From contig CP137320.1 in the NCBI GenBank assembly GCA_033182465.1, forward strand, positions 434,001 to 498,000: DNA of 64,000 nucleotides, written 5' to 3'. The notes below the pieces were generated by a model. It made no database searches, was not told the DNA's origin, and saw nothing but the letters and a program-made list of their open reading frames with translations. The translations under genes and the position numbers were made by a program. Source of the DNA: Sanghuangporus weigelae (taxonomy: Eukaryota; Basidiomycota; Agaricomycetes; Hymenochaetales; Hymenochaetaceae). Positions 23,658-35,244 of the stretch are shown piece after piece; the stretch's first letter is position 1; each line of letters starts with the position of its first letter.

Positions 23658-24832
23658 ATGAAACTCTGTGTCTGGGTGACTCTTGCCTCCATCCTTATGC
23701 CTATTCTGTGCATTTTCCTCGTTTGTCTTTTCTCGGAATATTCGCCCCCGGTTCTCGCATACATCAACGAGAACTCGATTCCGTACTTGACAGAATCCAT
23801 CAGTACGCATATATCTCGCGCCAGTCTATTGGTGGCATCCCTCTGATCATCTCTCCAGAAATGTCTCCCGATGACCCTCTACTGTACTATAAGCGCGCCT
23901 GCCTTTACTTTGACGGGCAAGATTTCGATCTTTCCGAACGAGATGTCGATGCTGTCATCAAACTCTCAAACGGCACCATGGCTTCAACAGCGTGGTTGCT
24001 CAAGAGTAAAATCTACACCAGCCGAGGAGATTGGAAGTTTTCGCGCAAGTTGCTTACCGAAAACTTCAACCAATCAGACGCGTCTGGAGCTCAGTCCTCA
24101 GAGCAGCTACGCATCATTGACATCCTGGAGACTCGATGGTCGGAAGCCAAGAATGCAGAACGACGTCGTAAATTTGCGGATTGCTATCGTATATCAACAA
24201 CACTTATTGATCGTAGTCCCTACTCCAGACGTGTTCGCGAGCTGCATGCGTCCTGCGCATTTGAGACATTCCATCTGCAGCAGACCGGCAGTGACTTGAC
24301 GACTCTTGCGAAACTCAGAGATGCCTCAGTCGATGATTTCCTCAACGCTGCTCGTTTCTCGTATTTCTTTGCTCCGGAAGCTGGCTCCTCAAACAGTCTG
24401 AAACTCCTCCGCGAATGCGTGCAGCGCTTTTCCCGAAACGTTGAATGTCCATCGTTGGGGAAACGATTCAAAAAGCTCGATACCTCTTTTGTACTGCTAG
24501 CAGAACTGCTCCAGGCAGAAGACTGGAAGGGTCTCGTCTCCTATCTAATCCAGACCCGCGCAAATCAAACAACACCAGGCTTTCTTCCAAAGTTTGACGT
24601 GGAGCTCTCGCGATCTCTGTCAGCTGTTTCCTTTGATGCGAAGCAAGTCAGCAAACGCAGACGCTTGCTTACCCGCCTTCTATGCGTTTCAGCAGAGAAC
24701 CTTAGCCTGGACACCATCTCGTTGAATATGTGGTGCAGAAACCATGGGACGCGATTTCGCCCTCGAGCGACTCCACGAGAAGCGACTCTTGGGGAGATGG
24801 CGCGTGAGATCTGGGGATGGATTTCAGCTTGA
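23658..24832 (+). CDS. ER-type TPR protein related to p58IPK/DNAJC3, without a J domain
   Basis: Two exons (23658-23802 and 23859-24832) join in frame to 372 residues. The N-terminus (MKLCVWVTLASILMPILCI...) is a signal peptide or anchor. After the splice the text reads ESIKMSPDDPLLYYKRACLYFDGQDFDLSERDVDAVIKL, a tetratricopeptide unit like those at the start of DNAJC3. Further helices resemble TPRs (WLLKSKIYTSRGDWKFSRKLL and RRRKFADCYRISTTLI), but later repeats are weak. The protein ends EMAREIWGWISA and neither the HPD motif nor any J domain follows. Reading the long frame from 23594 without splicing would give 412 residues but loses the signal peptide, so I prefer the spliced form. A role in ER folding is inferred. 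Confidence 0.7.
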
Positions 24833-25183
24833 AGAAATTTACAGAACGCGGCCATCCTTTCGCTTTTCTGGACGCCAGACCGTCTTCGTCAACTCTATAA
24901 GATGTTTCGCTCGAAATTTTTGACGAGTGAGTAGTATATGTTGTTTTGGAAACCACTGTATATCGGAATGCGAGGAATCCATATTAATTTCTATGCAGCA
25001 ATTGAGAACTAGTAAGCCGATACATGTAAGAATAGGATAATATATTGATTATCACTTGAAATACGGAAGAGGTGACCCGCCACGTCGTCTTCCCACGCAT
25101 CTTTCGTCATTCCTCTTTCACTGTCCTCGACTCAATTCAGTTCTCTCGCCTTTTTCTCTTGACCCTCTTCCAATTGATCTAAT
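24833..25183. other. Intergenic region upstream of SAR1
   Basis: These 351 bases hold the 3' end of the TPR gene and the SAR1 promoter. A pyrimidine-rich tract (25130-25175) leads into the SAR1 start. No other feature seen. Confidence 0.4.
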
Positions 25184-26145
25184 ATGTGGATTTTGGACTG
25201 GTTTTGGGATGTTCTGTCCCAGCTTGGTGCGTTCTCTGGTTTTCCACAAGCAAGCACGGACCTGAGTTGTCTATGAACAGGTCTGGTGAACAAAAACGCC
25301 AAGATCCTCTTCCTAGGGTTAGATAATGCTGGAAAGACGGTGCGTCCATCCGGTTCGTGTATCATGGAGTTGAGCTGACTGAGAACACTGTGTATAGACG
25401 CTGCTTCATATGCTGAAGAATGACCGACTGGCTGTTCTTCAGCCCACCTTGCATCCCAGTGCGTACGGTGATTCTGCTCACACGAGCTGGTGACTGACGG
25501 GTACGGTTTAGCGTCGGAGGAACTTGCTATTGGGAATGTGAAGTTCACGACGTATGATTTGGGTGGACATATCCAAGGTGTGTATTTCTTGCTTGGGACT
25601 GTTCGACGCTCGAGACTCATGAGTCTTAACTTCTACTCCAAATTGAAACAAAATACAAATAAACGTGAACAGCTCGACGACTCTGGCGCGACTACTTCCC
25701 CGAAGTCGACGGTATCGTCTTCCTGGTCGACGCCGCTGACCACGAGCGCTTCGCCGAGTCAAAAGCCGAGCTCGACGCACTTCTCTCTATTGAGGAGCTC
25801 TCGAAGGTTCCTTTCCTCGTGCTGGGCAACAAGATTGATGCACCGGGTGCCGTCAGCGAGGATGAGTTAAGACACCATCTTGGGCTGTATCAGACTACTG
25901 GGAAGGTGCGTGTTACTTTTCTTGTCTTAAAGTGGATGTGAAGTATGGTTGTTTACGTTTTTGGTTTGCTGCGTGTGCAGGGAAAGGTGCCGTTGAGTGA
26001 CATTCGCCCGATTGAGCTCTTTATGTGCTCGGTTGTGCAGAGACAGGGTTATGGTGAAGGTATGTCTTTTCCTTACTTGGACCCGGAAGACGTAGCTAAC
26101 AGGACTATCTATCCAGGCATTCGCTGGATGTCGCAATACGTCTAA
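25184..26145 (+). CDS. SAR1: Small GTPase Sar1
   Basis: Starts COPII coat assembly at ER exit sites. The amphipathic N-terminal helix is [14 protein letters not shown], whose aromatic residues insert into the membrane. P-loop GLDNAGKT, switch I QPTLHPTSEEL, the Sar1-specific DLGGH (His in place of Gln seen in Arf proteins), NKID and the C-terminal [19 protein letters not shown] follow. Seven exons spell a protein of about 190 residues. The [27 protein letters not shown] stretch is nearly invariant in fungi. Convergent with the SRP receptor beta gene, another Arf-family ER GTPase. Confidence 0.97.
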
Positions 26146-26939
26146 ATGCTCCCGTCCATTACAGCCGGCATATGATCTTAATATTTTACCTAGAGGCAAG
26201 GTTAAGGGACGTACAATAGATGACTGGTTGTTGGGTTGGTTAGTTGGTGGCGTTGACGATACGTGCCTGCTTTCGATAATTTCCTCAACTTTTCCTTCAT
26301 TTCCTCTCAACACCTTTTCCTTACATGTTTCGCCTAATGTGCGAATGCAGTAGCGCCGCTCGGTTGCATCTCTTCTTTCGTACATGCACATGCTTTATTC
26401 ATTGTTTTAAGCATTCTCTTATATATCTACATCTCTTTGTGGGTTTTCAGTTTCGAGTAGGTACGTACGTACGTACGAAGGGAAAATTGCACTGTGTTCC
26501 TAGCTTCACAGTCAACAAGGTCTATACAAATACAAATTCTCTATCGAACCCTTATTGGCCTCACTCCACCAGATGCAAATGGGTGGTACGATGGAAGATG
26601 TCAATGAGAGATCCAATTGAACCGGTGCGGTTGCCTGAACGTTTGTAAGGGAGCACTGACACCCACTATTCCATCTATCAACTGGGAACAGTGAGCTCTT
26701 TGGCCCCCTATTCGTCTTCGCAAAACCGAATCGCCGTTTCCTGGTTGTGGGAAAGTGTAGAGCAACGGAGCGGCACTGTCTTGAGGTTGCGGTAAGGAAA
26801 GAAAAGAGAAGTTCGATGAAAACCTATCTTTTTATTTCCACGCTTTATTTGCTCATGTTTGTTCTTCCTCCTGCCTGAGATCAAATATTATTCGTAGAAA
26901 ATGCAGTATTATAAGCAACGGAAGTAATAATATCTGGTA
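26146..26939. other. Convergent 3' region SAR1 / SRP102
   Basis: These 794 bases lie between two stop codons. They are AT-rich and contain a GTAC tetranucleotide repeat of about four units at 26461-26477. I see no coding frame of interest; both 3' UTRs should be here. Confidence 0.4.
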
Positions 26940-27967
26940 TCATGGGAGCTCCTCTACCCAAGTCCTCAATGCATCCAGCCCAGAGACGCTATCGGCACTC
27001 TTCTCCTCACCTCCTTTCTCAGAACTCGTAGATTCGCCAACTCTAACAAAGCTAGCAGCAAATCCGACCTCCCCACCCTCCCACTCGCTGAATCTGAACA
27101 CCGAGCTTGACCCACACTCGAGTCCGCCCATTTCGGTTCCTTCACCTTCAGCGCCGAGCCCCTCGACGCCGACGCCTCCTGCAGAGACTTGGCGCCGCTT
27201 TTCGAGTTCGCGTTCCAGAACCGTGCGCACGCGCGAGATGGCGAGTGTGGAGCGGTCTTGTGTGCTGCTGGAGGAGAGCAGGTCGGACTTGTGTGCGAGG
27301 ATGAGTAGGAGTGGGAGAGTGTGCGTTGGAGGGAGGGAGGTGAGCGCGTGGAGGACGTGGTGTAGATGCCTAGACGACAACGTGCTCAGTAAGTTCGAGG
27401 CCCGGGAATAATGGAATTCACAATGCTCACTCGGCTACATCGCGCCCGTTCCTCGTGATTGTACTAGCGTCGACGATGAATACGATTGCCTTGGAGTCGG
27501 ATATGTACGACTTGAATGTATCGCGCAGGCGTGGATGACCAGGGACGTCGACTATCTGTAGTTGTTTCTTTGATGAAAAGGATTCCGGGATGTATGAGCT
27601 GTTGACCTGGAATGACGTGTGCGATGGGAGGGTATGCTCGTAAACTATCTGAATATAGAGAAGACACGATTAGGAGGAACCTACAATGAGATTATGAACG
27701 AGCGAAACCATACCGTAGACAGTATCGCGCTTTTCCCTGCATCTTCATTCCCAAGCAAGAGTACTAAGTTCTTCTTAGATGATGACCTCGATTTGGAGAT
27801 GTATACAACAACTACGAACGCGGACTTCGTTCAGCCAGTTTTAACACATTGGGAAGTAAGAGTTGGAACTCACTCAAAATGGCTAAAAGAGAGATTGCAA
27901 GCGATATAGCCAGAAGAACAGAAGGTGTAAATGCCGGCAGAGTCACCGGAGTCCGCTGGGAGGGCAT
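26940..27967 (-). CDS. SRP102: SRP receptor subunit beta
   Basis: ER-membrane GTPase that anchors SR-alpha and helps release signal peptides to the translocon. The N-terminus (ATG 27965-27967) is MPSQRTPVTLPAFTPSVLLAIAISLLAILI... in two pieces, a single membrane anchor. The G domain has P-loop LGNEDAGKSAIL, then QLQIVDVPGHPRLR (DxxG), KAIVFIVDAS and LILAHKSDLL. The usual NKxD base-recognition motif reads HKSD here. The C-terminal part (RTVLERELEKRRQ..., FRFSEWEGGEVGFAASF...) fits SR-beta, ending LRTWVEELP. Four exons. A Gly/Glu-rich insertion (SAGGVGVEGLGAEGEG) makes it longer than yeast SR-beta. Divergent from UTP21, 146 bases. Confidence 0.88.
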
Positions 27968-28113
27968 TTCCTTTCTGCAACGCTATGTAGAGGTTGTTGG
28001 TAAGGAGCGTTGGTACTTACTGACGAACAGAATAGACGCGGTTCCGACGTTGATCACTTCGTCGATCACCCAAAATTTCTGAACGCGTCCGTTAACTCTC
28101 GACGCCGGCCTCC
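27968..28113. promoter_or_regulatory. Short divergent promoter, SRP102 / UTP21
   Basis: 146 bases lie between the two start codons. No site can be named. Confidence 0.4.
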
Positions 28114-31100
28114 ATGGTCACAAATACTTTACACGAGACTAATGCTCGACCAGCAAAGAGGACGCGCACAGACTCACTTACAAAAACCGCAAATGAAGCA
28201 AAATCTCAAAAGCCGCGTCTCTTCGCACCCTTCCGAGCACTAGGCTTAGTGACGAACCGAATTCCGTTCGTTTTGCAAGCTCGCTCGTTTAAAGGCGCAA
28301 CAGAAGGACCTCGATTGAATATTTTGACATGCCTTGGGAGGTCATGGGCTATGTGGGAAGGCGGGAAGATGACTCTGCTTTTTGTTGGTATGTCAAAGTC
28401 CCTCGTTTTGGCAATGATGAGAGCGTTCATCTCGTTTTTGCGTAGGACCGGACTGCGATCATCCAATTTCGTGTCTTGCCTTTAGTGGTGACTCTGTTTG
28501 GGTTTCCTCGGGCCCTAATATCGTAAAATACTTGAGAGCGAAGGAGGTAGGATCTGTGCCTTTATTTCTTCGGAGCTCTCATTCACTTCGTGTAGATCGG
28601 TCGGTTAATAAACCCACTCGAATCGAATATATCTTCGATCCTCCCTCTTGGAGACCAAATGCTTTCTCTCACTGACGATGGATCGCATCTTCTGATATGG
28701 AACTGCGCGACGATGGGTTAGTTTACCACAGAACTACTACTGAAAGTTCTGTCTGATATTTTTATGAACGTAGAACTCGCTGGATCGATTCATTTCGAGA
28801 ATGGGTTTACCGCGACGGCGATCCTGCATCCTGCTACATATCTCAATAAAGTGCTTGTTGCCAGTAGTCAAGGCACTATGCAACTGTGGAATATACGAAC
28901 TCAGTAAGCGCCGTTCATGCTCCCTGCCTCATTTCCTGTCCGCTCATGCTTGCTTCCAGGACGTGCATTCATAAGTTTGATGGCAAAAGGTTACGAGACA
29001 GCGTAGACAAGGGTTCTCCATGTGCTATAACTGCTCTCGTTCAATCGCCAGCTATTGACGTTGTCGCGATTGGGTTCTCGTCAGGAGAGGTCTCAGTCTA
29101 TGACATTAGAGCAGACGAGCGCCTCATGCGAATTTATATGGAAGATTCTCCTATTCGGAGTCTCTCCTTCAGAAGTGGTAAGCTCCAAAATGGCAATCTT
29201 TATCGCAGGTGGTTGATGTTGAACTACCTCAAAAGACGGTCAGCACGTCCTTGCCAGTGCTTCCTCAACCGGACACATTGCGTTATGGGACCTCAATAAC
29301 AATGGGCGACTACTTCATATTATTCGAGGAGCGCATGATCGTGCTGTGACAGCCTTAGAGTGGGTACCTGGTCAACCGGTTCTCATCAGTTCTGGAGAAG
29401 ACAACAGCGTGAAGGTACGTGGTGTGCACTCCTAAATTATGATTATATTCTTATCTTACGCATCATGAAGCAATGGTTCTTCGAGTCATCAGGATCCCCT
29501 CCTCGACTTCTCAAGTTCCGTTCTGGTCACCATGAACCTCCGCACTTGATTCGATATTATGGAGATGATGGGAAACAGCTCTTGACTGCTTCGAGAGATA
29601 GAAGTCTAAGACTGACGTCCGTAGTACGAGATTCTCGAAGTTTTGAGCTCTCTCAAGGTATGGTTACGCTGATTCAGCCTGTCCCTTTCAGTCAGTCTGA
29701 ATGTGATATTGTCCAGGCTCTTTAACCAAAAAGGCTACGGCTCTCTCAACACCCGTAGCCAATCTTAAGCTCCCGCCAATTACTCAACTGGCTTATTCGA
29801 CGACGCGTTCAAGAGATTGGGACGATGTCCTGACCGCGCACAAGCAGGAATCCGTCGCTCGGACGTGGTCTGTTCGGGACAAGAAGCTCGGGAAATGGGT
29901 ACTCAATCTCAATGAAGCGTCAAAAGAGTCGAAAGGCAAGCGGAAGACGTCCGTTGGGTCTGTCCAGGTGAGTTATATTCGCTGTATGGATTGTATATTC
30001 CTGCAAACACACCTTGCTTATAATTATCCGACCCGATCTAGGCTGTCTGCGTATCGGCGTGTGGTAACTTTGGCATCTCAAGTACCTCCACCGGAGCAAT
30101 TCACATGTACAATATGCAATCTGGAATTCGACGAAAGTCTTATACCATAGGCCCCCGTCCTCCTGAAGTAGCGTCTCGATTGAGTGTGACAGGAAACGAC
30201 CGCCCGGTGAACGGGTTGGAGACTGACTCTCTGAACAAATTGCTGATTGCTAGTACTGCGGATGGGACGATTAACGTGAGTCTCTATTAGCTGCTGATCA
30301 TTGTTTCGTCTGGATGCTTTCTTACAATGTTCCTTTTACAGTTCTTTGACTTCCATACTGAAGCTCTTTTGCATACTCTTGTGATGCCTTGTACCTGTTC
30401 GTCGATATTATTGCAACGTGACAGTGGCTTGCTCGCCGTTATTTGTGATGATCTCGTCGTTCGTCTTGTAGACATCGAGACTAGACGAATCGTCCGTGAA
30501 TTTAGCGGTTTCAAGGGTAACGTCCTTGACATGGTGAGTCATTTCGTCGAAGACACCTCAATCTTATGCTGAGATTACATTTGCTCAACTGAACAGACGT
30601 TCTCTCCAGATTCTCGATGGCTCATCACGACTTCCCTGGATTCCATCATCCGGACTTTTGACATACCCACTGGTAGACTGATAGACGCGTTTCGGACACC
30701 AAGTCTCGCAACTAGCGTGTCGTTCTCTCCAACGGGCGACTTCCTTGCTACTGCTCATGTGGATAGCGTCGGTGTTTATCTCTGGTAATTTTGTTTTCAT
30801 TCAGTGCGTATGTGTTACTTTCACTGAAGTAATCTATGCTTAGGGCGAACAGAGCACAGTATACGGATGTTTCGTTGCACGGGGTTGTTGACGTGGACGG
30901 CGGGGATGTCTCTCTTCCTTCGATACAGGGAACAGCTGAAATGGAAGGTAAGATTGATTGATTTTATCCACTCTTGGTAATTGCTGACATTGGTTATTTA
31001 GCTTTGGAAGCCCTCCAAGCATTGACGGTAGAGGAGCCACCAGACGTCTACTCTACTCCTTCGCAGCTCGGCGGTGACCTTATCACGCTAACTTTACTTC

Positions 31101-31795
31101 CTCGAGCACGATGGCAGACACTGCTGAATCTCGAGATCATCCAAGTAAGCAGTTGGATTAATTGTTCCTCTGAATTTGTGACTGACTCATGGTTACCTGT
31201 CAGCAACGAAACAAGCCTAAGGAACCTCCCATTGCTCCCGAAAAAGCTCCATTTTTCTTGCCGACGCTGCCTGGCGTGGAACAGCGATTTGCTGTGACGC
31301 AGAAGGACGATTCTCAGGAACAGGCGAAGAAGAGGAGCAGGAAGCTCGAGCCTGGCGCGGCCCAGTCGGAGAGCAAGTTCTACCGCAAATTAATATCACA
31401 AGATCCGGAAGGAGACTGTAAGTGATCCTTGTTCTTCCGAGAGGTTTTGAATACTGACGCTGTTCTTTCAAGACGAGGATTTCTTTGTCTATCTGAAGAC
31501 CCTCACGCCCGCGGGACTTGACCTCGAGCTCCGTTCCCTTGGATCCTCGCTTGAAGGTCTTCGTACATTTATGAATGCACTATGCCAACGATTGCACTCA
31601 CATCGTGATTTCGAGGCGGTCCAGGCAGTCATAGGAGCGATCCTTCGGATGCATGGGGAAGTGTTTGTAGAGAATCTTGAATTGTGTGATTCATTGGAGA
31701 CGTTGAGAGAGGTCGAGACTCAAGAGAGCAAGCGGATCATGGAGGCAATCACCTCAAGCTTAGGAACTCTCAGTTTTGTCCGGGATGTGTTATAG
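28114..31795 (+). CDS. UTP21: U3 snoRNP component Utp21 (WDR36)
   Basis: Part of the UTP-B module of the small-subunit processome in the nucleolus. The start (ATG 28114) leads to KPRLFAPFRALGLVTNRIPFVLQ and NILTCLGRSWAMWEGGKMTLLFVG, the family's opening. WD repeats follow with signatures such as GTMQLWNIRTQ, GEVSVYDIRAD, GHIALWDLNNNG and NSVKQWFF, making two propellers. The middle has RDWDDVLTAHKQESVARTWSVRDKKLGKWVL, typical of Utp21. The C-terminus (YEDFFVYLKTLTPAGLDLELRSL... to GTLSFVRDVL) is the Utp21-specific domain. About fifteen exons, total near 920 residues by estimate. All exon joins that I checked keep frame. Confidence 0.94.
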
Positions 31796-32012
31796 CAGTA
31801 GCTTTGATTTTTGTTGTGAAGTGAATTCACTGTCTATAAATTTGTATAAGATCGTCATGATTTGATGATACGCGGAGGTATGACCCGTGACCTGTGGAAT
31901 GAATCAACTGCGCCAACTGCGCCGCTGCTCCCAACTCACCAATCCTCTCAGTCCACGCTCAGTCCGCAGCTCAACGCGGGCACCTATTTCCCTTTTAATC
32001 GTCTCCTTGGCT

Positions 32013-35000
32013 ATGACTAGCCCGGACCTGATTACTCTGTCGCTTTCTACAGTGTCGGTACGTCGCCCCTATCCTCTTGATTCTTGAACACAGGTTTGAA
32101 TACTGTACTGAATGATGACGCGGATGAAACAGGACGAATCGATGGTTGAGATTAAGCGTGAAGAACACCCACTTATGCATAGCTCTGTTTCGGATGAAGA
32201 GAATGAGAAGTATCGATTGTTGTATAGCAAGTCGAAGGTGTATGTCCATCCGACCGCATATGCGAAGGACAACATCCCGGGGTTCGTCACCCTCGTCAAA
32301 CGCGTAAGTTCTATTGACTTTTGGTCTTTCATTTGTTTAAGTGAAAGCTGCCCTGTATTACAGGATGCTATCAATGCGACTTACCTACTTGCATGGATCC
32401 CAGAGTCGTTATTGAACGAGAAGGGCAAAGAAGAATGGGAGAAGTTTATAAGGATAGAGGAGAGGACTGGTTTAGACGATGAAGATGATGGTTCGTCATT
32501 ATTACCATGTCAGATATCAAAGCTTATGCGAACTGTTCGTTTCTGCAGATGTCGTGTTCATTGATCTGCCCGTCAGGCGCCCTGAGACCTATGCATTCTC
32601 GGTCCCGTTGACGTCGGTCTACTCGCTCATCGTTCACCCTCCTACTCTTACATCTTGGCGTACGTCTATTAATTATGCATATATCATATTAAGCTTACAA
32701 TCCTCGCTTGTGCTGCAGATGGCTCTATTGCTATCAACCTGATTAGTGGCTCGACGCTTCCGACTTTGTACTTTCACGATGAGGAATCTCGATCATTCAG
32801 CACGTCCCCCATTTCGCCGCCAATCAACCAGTCGACATCGGGCTCTAGTGCATACCCTCCGCGCGTCTTGGATTCCGGCTCGCGTGCCCCTGGTCTAACT
32901 ACGACGTGGGGTGGCGAGGATCTTCTTGCTCGTCTCAGGCAATATGCGCATCTTCTCAGATCCAACCTTCAGTCTACTTTGTATCTCGTGGACCCAAGTA
33001 AAGCCGACATCGAAGCGCACACGATGCAGATATTCGATGATGATGCGGTTGATGACATTCTAGCCAGGTCTTCGTATGCTAATTCGTACTCTCCGGTCCC
33101 AGCACATAGGCGGCCGAGACCACTGTCTTCTGCCAATGCATCGACCTCGACTAACGGAAACGGTTCCAATCCGTATTCAGAAAGATCATCCGTCTTGCAT
33201 CGGTCTTTACACCCACCAGGATCTCCTCAGTCAAGCTCGCAAGCTCGAACAGCGCTGCTTCAGAGCTTTGCACAACTCACAAGAGCAACGCGTCATGCAG
33301 CTCAGCAGATTCTGTCTCATCCACTTGCTCAGCCTATAGTTCCGCATCTCCCGGATCCTGTTAGGTCCCTAGTTAGTGCCAGTGGCGAGACGCAATGGGG
33401 TTCCTGGGTAGAAAAAGGAGGCGTAGGCGAGTTCGACAGTGCACGTGTGTATCTTGCACGATGGGCACGGGTTGTAGCTGAAGAGGGCGAACGAGCGCGT
33501 CAACGCGAAGCGCGAGCGATTCCAGTGGTTTCGGGCACATCAAGTCCCTCGAGTTCTAGAATGGACGAAGACGGAGAACTTGGGGTCTTCGAGTTATTGC
33601 ACACATCTGTGAACCTATCAAAACCTCGAAGCACACGTGATCCTCGTCATCCTGTGGATGAGGAGACGTGGCTGAGTTGGTTCAAAGCCGATGGACGACC
33701 GAGGGTGCGTAAAGAAGAGATGCAAAAAGAGATTTTCAGGCGCGGCGTTAGTCCGCGTGGCAGTTTACGGAAGCGTGTATGGCCTTTTATCCTTGGTGTA
33801 TTGGATTGGGATGCTAGTGACGCTGAAAGGGCGCGGAGATGGGACGAAAGAAGGCAAGTTTCTCGGACTCTGATTACAATAAATTAAGTCTGACTATTCC
33901 AAAGGGCACAGTATCAGCAAATCAAGGACGAATGGTGTGGAGTGGAGGAAGTTTTCGACCGACAGGATATCGTCGAAGAGAGACATCGCATTGATGTAGA
34001 TTGCCGCCGGACAGATCGCACTCAGCCACTCTTCGTGGTCCAACCGTCCAGTTCTTCTTCATCCTCGTCCTCGTCGAGCCAGGACCCGGACGAGGCAGGA
34101 GCACCGCGTCGGTTCTCGACTTTTTCGCCTCACTCAAATGATTACGGTGCACAAGCTCCTAGTAATGATCATATCGAGAGACTCGCTGCGATCCTGCTTA
34201 CATATAACTTCTACGAGAAGCAACTTGGTACGTCTCTATCCACTTGATCTTCGAAACCTCGCTCGTGACGAGTTTGCATTTTTGTGTGTGTCGTCGTTGT
34301 CGTTGTTGTACTGACTTGAAGGTAATGAAGGCTACGTACAGGGAATGTCGGATTTATGTGCTCCGATTTATGTCGTGATGGGTGGGGATGAGGAGATGAC
34401 GTTTTGGTGTTTCGTAGAGGTGATGAATCGGATGGTACCTTCACGTCCTTCTATTTGATGATCGAATTTAACTAAGAGTTTCTCTGTCCTCAGAAACAAA
34501 ACTTCCTACGGGACCAAAGCGGCATGAAGAAACAACTGTCGACATTACAGCAGCTGATCAGCGTAATGGATCCCGAGCTGTACAGGCATCTTGAAAAAGC
34601 GGATGGTTTGAATTTATTCTTCTGCTTCCGGTGAGTAGGACATTGTCCGCCCATGTTGGACTCGAACCTAATCCTTAATATAGATGGGTCCTTATCGCGT
34701 TCAAGCGGGAGTTCCCCTTTGATGACGTCTTGCGATTATGGGAGGTCCTTTGGACTGACTATTACAGTACGAACTTTGTTTTGTTTGTCGCACTTGCCAT
34801 CCTGGAGTCTCATCGCGACGTTATCATGCGGTACTTAATCGAGGTTTGTTTCTCATCTCTCATTTTCTCAATTCGACATGCATTTTTAATCTGATCTAGT
34901 TCGACGAGATTTTGAAATATTGCAATGACCTCAGCATGACGATCGAGTTAGACACGACGCTTGCGCAGGCCGAGGTGCTCTTCCTTTCATTCACGCGGCT

Positions 35001-35244
35001 CGTCGCAGATATAGACCGACGTCGAGCGGAGAATGATTTAATCGTCGAGTCCGATCCGAGTGCTATGCGAAAGCGAGATAGTAGTCAGAGGGCCCAGAGT
35101 AGCACTAGTATTGGCTCGTCTACGAGTAACGCAAGCTCGCAAAAGGACGCAGAGGAGGCCACTACTACTGCTCGCACGACAACGACTATCTCATTACCGA
35201 CAATTGGACTGGACTTGCGCGAATTGTTGAGGAATGTGCGTTGA
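32013..35244 (+). CDS. GYP7: Gyp7-type TBC domain Rab GTPase-activating protein
   Basis: Stimulates GTP hydrolysis by Rab7/Ypt7-like GTPases at vacuole/endosome membranes. The start MTSPDLITLSLSTVS joins an N-terminal lipid/Rab-binding half with YVHPTAYAKDNIPGFVTLVKR and WIPESLL. The TBC domain begins RGVSPRGSLRKRVWPFILGVLDWD and has the Arg finger IDVDCRRTDR and the Gln finger GYVQGMSDLCAPIYVVM, both catalytic residues present. FDDVLRLWEVLWTDYYSTNFVLFVALAILE closes it. A run of eleven Ser lies before the Gln finger (about 34055-34080) and the C-terminus is Ser/Thr-rich. About ten exons. Stop at 35242-35244. Confidence 0.92.

Noticed and set aside
23594-24832. Continuous 412-codon open frame as the TPR gene start
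   Set aside because: The frame lacks a signal peptide and its first 90 residues look unlike a TPR protein. The spliced model (23658-23802 joined to 23859) keeps frame and gives signal peptide plus a proper first repeat.
26461-26477. GTAC repeat as a possible functional element
   Set aside because: Only about four units in a 3' region; ordinary microsatellite.
34650-34690. tRNA-like word GGACTCGAACCTAATCC
   Set aside because: It resembles a T-arm on the minus strand but lies in a GYP7 intron and no acceptor stem or anticodon arm folds around it.
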